The notes beneath the pieces were generated by a model, which saw only the letters and a list, made by a program, of their open reading frames with translations, made no database searches and was not told the DNA's origin. Below are positions 60,137 through 64,000 of a stretch of 64,000 nucleotides of DNA, piece by piece. The translations under genes were made by a program, and so were the position numbers. The first letter of the stretch is position 1, and each line of letters begins with the position of its first letter. The stretch is taken from positions 364,104 to 428,103 of the forward strand of contig NZ_CAKMSJ010000002.1 in NCBI RefSeq assembly GCF_928381505.1, written 5' to 3'. The stretch comes from Rothia endophytica (GTDB taxonomy: Bacteria; Actinomycetota; Actinomycetes; Actinomycetales; Micrococcaceae).

Positions 60137-60931
60137 GTGAAGGCACTTTCTCAAAAGCGGCGCCATCCGCTCGCAGCTCTTGTGTTGCTTGCCCTTGCTC
60201 TGCTTCTCTCTGGTGGCCTCTATGCAGTTGCCACAGCAACTAACGAAGCTCAGGCTGCAACAAGCACCTCTTACAGCGCAGAAGATATCGCAGAAGGCCA
60301 AAAGCTTTTTGTATCTAACTGCGCTACCTGTCACGGAACTAATGCTGAAGGGTCAGTTGATGGTCCATCACTTATTGGTGTTGGTGCCGCTGCTGTCGAT
60401 TTCCAGGTTGGAACCGGTCGTATGCCCATGCAGATGCAGGGTGTTCAGGCTCAGCTTAAGCCCGTACAGTTCAACGACGAGCAGACGATGCAGCTTTCAG
60501 CTTATGTAGCTTCACTCGGCGCAGGTCCCACTATCCCTGAGGGCGAATACCTCGATGTATCCAAAGGCGATGCAGCTAACGGTGCCAAGGTATTCCTAGC
60601 GAACTGCGCTATGTGCCATAACGCTGCTGGCGTTGGTGGCGCGCTGACTCGCGGCAAGTTTGCTCCCACCCTGATGGGCGTTTCAGAGAAGCACATCTAC
60701 GAGGCAATGGAAACTGGGCCTCAGAATATGCCCGTTTTCAGTGATGTAAACATCACCCCTGAAGAAAAGCGCGACGTGATTACTTACCTGAAGTCTCAGG
60801 AAGTAAATACACCTGTTGGTGGTTTTGCTCTTGGCTCACTTGGCCCTGTGTCAGAAGGTCTTTTGATCTGGACTCTCGGTCTCGTGATTGTCATTGCATT
60901 CACCCTATGGCTCACATCACGAGCTGCATAA
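60137..60931 (+). CDS. qcrC: Cytochrome bc1 complex diheme cytochrome c subunit
   Basis: A 264-residue membrane-anchored protein with two c-type heme sites, CATCH and CAMCH, the feature of the actinobacterial bcc complex that transfers electrons directly to the aa3 oxidase. It has an N-terminal signal/anchor helix (ALVLLALALLLSGGLYAVA) and a C-terminal helix (LLIWTLGLVIVIAFTLWL). Met ligands are likely MPMQM and MPVF. GTG after AAGGAAC. Confidence 0.95.
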   Translation: MKALSQKRRHPLAALVLLALALLLSGGLYAVATATNEAQAATSTSYSAEDIAEGQKLFVSNCATCHGTNAEGSVDGPSLIGVGAAAVDFQVGTGRMPMQMQGVQAQLKPVQFNDEQTMQLSAYVASLGAGPTIPEGEYLDVSKGDAANGAKVFLANCAMCHNAAGVGGALTRGKFAPTLMGVSEKHIYEAMETGPQNMPVFSDVNITPEEKRDVITYLKSQEVNTPVGGFALGSLGPVSEGLLIWTLGLVIVIAFTLWLTSRAA

Positions 60932-60980
60932 GCTTTAGCACACACATAAATTTCGTACCAAGGAAGATTTGAGGCAACAC

Positions 60981-62072
60981 ATGGGAAACCATAGTGACGG
61001 CGCAAAGGCTCATACCTCTGCCGTAGTTACCTCTCAAGAGGCAAGTCAGGAGAGGTTCCCCGATCCGGGGCTTCCCCCGCACGCTCCACGTCTGACCGAT
61101 GTGGATTCTAAAAAAGCCAAAGGTGCTGAGCGACAGGTAGTTCTACTATTCGTCATCTCAATACTTGGCTCCCTGCTGTTCTGGGTTGGATACTTCGGTA
61201 TCGAGGTCAGCGGCAACTTCTACGATGTCATGAACCCCGAAGCTAACAAGATGCTTCGTCTGCAAAACCTGCTCATGGGTCTTGGCGTTGCTTTTGCGAT
61301 GTTCGGTATCGGTATCGGCATCGTCCACTGGGCACGTTCACTCATGCCTGACCACGAAATGGTTGAAGAGCGTCACGCGGTAACTTCTGAAGAAGACCGC
61401 GCAGAAGCTCAGGAAATCATGGAAACCATCATTGAAGAAACCGGTATCAAGCGTCGCCCGCTGCTCCGCAATACCCTCATTGGTTCGGTTATCCTCGCTC
61501 CCCTGACCTTTGTCACGCTCTTCCGTGATCTTGGTCCTGCTGACCCTTCAGTGCTCAAATACACCATGTGGGACGAAGGCGTACGTCTTGTCCGTGACCC
61601 CTCTGGCACTCCCATCAAGGCTGCTGATGTAACCCTAGGTTCCGCTTACCATGTATTGCCGGAGACCCTCTCGACTCTCAGCCACGAAAACGGCTACCTG
61701 GAAGAAAAGGCTAAATCAGTTGTATTGCTGATGCGTCTGGACCCCAGCGAACTTAACGTCTCAGAAGGCCGTGAGGACTGGAACGTAGACGGCATCATCG
61801 CCTACTCCAAGGTCTGCACCCACGTTGGTTGCCCTATTGCTCTTTACGAGCAGCGCACCCATCATCTGCTGTGCCCCTGCCATCAGTCAACCTTCGATGC
61901 AGCTAATGAATGCGAAGTTGTCTTTGGTCCTGCAGGACATGCTCTACCTCAGCTCCCCATCCGTGTTGACTCAGAAGGCTACCTAGTCGCTCAGAGCGAC
62001 TTCCACGAGCCTGTCGGTCCCGGTTACTGGGAACGCGCAAAGCACGTTAAAGAAATGGCAGGTGAAGCATAA
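60981..62072 (+). CDS. qcrA: Cytochrome bc1 complex Rieske iron-sulfur subunit
   Basis: A 363-residue Rieske protein. The cluster ligands are CTHVGC and CPCHQS (in CPCHQSTFD), and three hydrophobic helices lie in the N-terminal half, as in other actinobacterial QcrA. ATG at 60981 after GAGG; a TTG at 60969 is less likely. Stop and qcrB start overlap by one base (TAATG). Confidence 0.95.
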   Translation: MGNHSDGAKAHTSAVVTSQEASQERFPDPGLPPHAPRLTDVDSKKAKGAERQVVLLFVISILGSLLFWVGYFGIEVSGNFYDVMNPEANKMLRLQNLLMGLGVAFAMFGIGIGIVHWARSLMPDHEMVEERHAVTSEEDRAEAQEIMETIIEETGIKRRPLLRNTLIGSVILAPLTFVTLFRDLGPADPSVLKYTMWDEGVRLVRDPSGTPIKAADVTLGSAYHVLPETLSTLSHENGYLEEKAKSVVLLMRLDPSELNVSEGREDWNVDGIIAYSKVCTHVGCPIALYEQRTHHLLCPCHQSTFDAANECEVVFGPAGHALPQLPIRVDSEGYLVAQSDFHEPVGPGYWERAKHVKEMAGEA

Positions 62073-63736
62073 TGTCGCACTCACTGCAGTCCGATTACAA
62101 AGCTAAGACAACAACAGGGCGCATTGCTCACTACGTCGATCAGCGCGTAGGCGTATCTGGCATCGTCAAGGAATTTGGCCGTAAGATCTTCCCTGATCAC
62201 TGGTCATTCATGTTTGGTGAAGTTGCTCTGTACAGCCTCGTCATCTTGATTTTGTCAGGGACCTTCCTGACCTTCTTCTTCAACCCCACCATGGTTTCGG
62301 TGACCTACGATGGTTCGTACGTCCCCATGAAGGGTGTACACATGTCAGGCGCTTATGCATCTGCCCTGGACATCTCCTTCGATGTACGCGGCGGTCTGCT
62401 CATGCGCCAGATTCACCACTGGGCAGCCCTCATGTTCATGATGGCCATGACCGTGCACATGTTGCGTGTGTTCTTCACCGGCGCCTTCCGCCGTCCTCGT
62501 GAACTCAACTGGGTTGTTGGTGCAACGCTGATGATTGTTGGTATTCTTGCTGGCTTTACTGGATACTCACTTCCCGATGACGTTTTGTCAGGTAACGGCC
62601 TTCGTATTATCGACGGTATCTTCAAGTCGATTCCGCTCATCGGTACCTACATTTCACTGTTCTTCTTCGGTGGTGAATTCCCCGGCTCCGCAATCATTAG
62701 CCGTCTCTACAGCCTTCACATCATGGTGATCCCCGCAATTTTGCTTCTGCTAGTTGCTATTCACATGTTCATGGTGGTCATCCACAAGCACACTCAGTAC
62801 CCTGGCCCCGGCCGCACTGAGAACAATGTGGTTGGTTTCCCTGTTGGGCCCGTATATGCAGCTAAAGCCGGCGGCTTCTTCTTCATTGTCTTCGGTATTA
62901 TTGCGCTCCTTAGTGCAACCTTTACTATCAATGCATTGTGGAACTACGGCCCCTACGATCCCTCCCCTGTTCAGGCGGGTACCCAGCCCGACTGGTACGT
63001 AGGGTTCGGTGACGGTGCACTGCGTTTGTGGCCTGGTGTATGGCCCTTCCCTTGGGAATTTGAATTCTTGGGTGGAACCTGGGTGCTGAGCGTTCTGCTC
63101 CCCTTCGCTCTCATGGCGGGCAGCGTCATAATGGCTATGGTCTTCTGGCCTTGGATTGAGCGGTGGGTTACTAAGGACAACCGAGTTCATAACGTTCTCG
63201 ATCGTCCTCGAAACGCTCCTTTCCGCACTGGTGTAGGCGTTGCAGGTATCATCGGTTACGGAACCCTTATGATTGCAGCGAGCTCAGACCTTATTGCAAC
63301 TCACTTCCACGTTTCGTTGAACGATGTTGCTTACGCGTTGCGCGCAGGCTTTCTGGTCGGTCCTCTCATCGGCTTCTACATTACTCAGCGTATATGTTTG
63401 GCACTGCAGCGTAAGGATCGTGAACTGGTTCTTCACGGTATTGAGACCGGTAATGTGGTGCAGCTGCCCCACGGTGAATTCATTGAAGTTCACAAGCCTG
63501 TTGATGAATACCGTCGTTACGCTCTCGTGGATTTCGAGTCGCCCGCTCCCCTCCCGGCTCAGCCGAACAAGAAGGGTAAGATCTCTCCCATCGAGAAAAC
63601 TCGAGCTGGTCTTTCAAAGATTTGGTTTGAAGATCGAGTTGTAGCTGTGACTCCTGCTGAGCTCGAAGCAGCTCATCACGATCACCACAGCGACCACGCT
63701 GTTGAAGGTAGCGTTTCAGCTCCTCTTGAAAAGTAA
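62072..63736 (+). CDS. qcrB: Cytochrome bc1 complex cytochrome b subunit
   Basis: A 554-residue cytochrome b with about eight to nine helices. Heme histidines are in QIHHWAALMFMMAMTVHMLR and YSLHIMVIPAILLLLVAIHMFMV; the Qo motif PDWY is in TQPDWYVGF. A long cytosolic tail (about 110 residues) ends in a His/Asp-rich stretch (HHDHHSDHA). It closes the ctaE-qcrCAB operon. Confidence 0.96.
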   Translation: MSHSLQSDYKAKTTTGRIAHYVDQRVGVSGIVKEFGRKIFPDHWSFMFGEVALYSLVILILSGTFLTFFFNPTMVSVTYDGSYVPMKGVHMSGAYASALDISFDVRGGLLMRQIHHWAALMFMMAMTVHMLRVFFTGAFRRPRELNWVVGATLMIVGILAGFTGYSLPDDVLSGNGLRIIDGIFKSIPLIGTYISLFFFGGEFPGSAIISRLYSLHIMVIPAILLLLVAIHMFMVVIHKHTQYPGPGRTENNVVGFPVGPVYAAKAGGFFFIVFGIIALLSATFTINALWNYGPYDPSPVQAGTQPDWYVGFGDGALRLWPGVWPFPWEFEFLGGTWVLSVLLPFALMAGSVIMAMVFWPWIERWVTKDNRVHNVLDRPRNAPFRTGVGVAGIIGYGTLMIAASSDLIATHFHVSLNDVAYALRAGFLVGPLIGFYITQRICLALQRKDRELVLHGIETGNVVQLPHGEFIEVHKPVDEYRRYALVDFESPAPLPAQPNKKGKISPIEKTRAGLSKIWFEDRVVAVTPAELEAAHHDHHSDHAVEGSVSAPLEK

Positions 63737-63754
63737 ATAAGCGGTTGTAGCTAG

Positions 63755-63790
63755 ATGCGGGGCACCTCACGGAGGTGCCCCGCATTTGTT
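63755..63790 (+). terminator. Terminator of the ctaE-qcrCAB operon
   Basis: ATGCGGGGCACCTC pairs perfectly with GAGGTGCCCCGCAT around a 3-base loop, followed by TTGTTTT. Confidence 0.93.
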
Positions 63791-63870
63791 TTAAAATATT
63801 TATTATTTAGGCGGGAACTGGGCGTGTTGATGATAAGGACCATACCCCACTGGCGATTGGCTCGTCCTGA

Positions 63871-64000
63871 GCTGTCCTGAGCTGTCCTGAGCTGTCCTGA
63901 GCTGTCCTGAGCTGTCCTGAGCTGTCCTGAGCTGTCCTGAGCTGTCCTGAGCTGTCCTGAGCTGTCCTGAGCTGTCCTGAGCTGTCCTGAGCTGTCCTGA
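63871..64000. repeat. Perfect 10-bp tandem repeat (GCTGTCCTGA) x at least 13
   Basis: Thirteen exact copies of GCTGTCCTGA run to the window end; CTCGTCCTGA at 63861-63870 is a degenerate first copy. The plus strand has a TGA in every frame each 30 nt; the minus strand is open in all frames and would read a 10-residue repeat. The true length is unknown because the window ends in it. Confidence 0.98.

Noticed and set aside
63871..64000. CRISPR array
   Set aside because: Units are only 10 bp, directly joined and have no spacers; no cas gene is present.

Overview
The window reads as chromosomal DNA of a moderately GC-rich actinobacterium, most likely a member of the Micrococcaceae close to Rothia. 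The evidence is mycothiol synthesis (mshC), RbpA, a Pup-ligation locus, a cytochrome bcc-aa3 branch (ctaE-qcrCAB), actinobacterial small families (DUF3054, DUF3099, DUF5703), frequent GTG/TTG starts and many -10 boxes that lie only 6-8 nt from the start codon. I see no phage, plasmid, CRISPR array or insertion sequence. The genus is an inference from gene content and layout.

Left part (1-24 kb): the end of a suf iron-sulfur operon (sufD partial, sufC, a SufT-like factor); a small secreted protein of unknown function; a DJ-1/PfpI protein next to a frameshifted short-chain dehydrogenase; a heterodimeric ABC exporter with one degenerate ATP site; a zinc metallopeptidase; the biotin uptake operon bioY-bioM-bioN with a palindromic operator; an ABC-F protein; a solitary 26-codon gene with its own promoter, palindrome and terminator; a YdjM-like membrane protein divergent from a xanthine uptake/salvage operon (permease plus xpt), with a LexA-like box between them; SURF1, DUF3099, fabG followed by a 96-bp tandem repeat, a second SDR, serB, an ABC ATPase and a TrmH-type methyltransferase.

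Middle (24-40 kb): rpmE2 (zinc-free L31), an LCP cell-wall ligase, a membrane protein with a duplicated domain, pepN, two copies of tRNA-Leu(GAG), a DHA2 multidrug transporter, L-lactate dehydrogenase, uppP, mshC, a PAC2-family protein, a site-2-type protease and trmI.

The core of the right part (40-53 kb) is a pupylation locus in the order arc-dop-pup-pafA, then two FKBP prolyl isomerases, a fused pafBC regulator, tatA, tatC and helY. The proteasome genes prcB/prcA, which lie between pup and pafA in mycobacteria, are absent: only 40 bp separate the two genes. Pup already ends in Gly-Gly-Glu, and the ARC ATPase lacks the C-terminal proteasome-docking motif. Pupylation here is therefore probably uncoupled from 20S degradation.

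The last 10 kb hold a degenerate amidohydrolase, polyprenol-phosphate mannosyltransferase, rbpA, an SPFH/NfeD pair, DUF3054, trpD and the respiratory operon ctaE-qcrC-qcrA-qcrB. The window ends inside a perfect 10-bp tandem repeat of at least 13 copies. Regulatory candidates visible by eye include a BioQ-type operator (bioY), a LexA-like box (ydjM/xanthine permease), sigma-R/H-like promoters (rbpA, mshC) and a leader hairpin before the xanthine permease.
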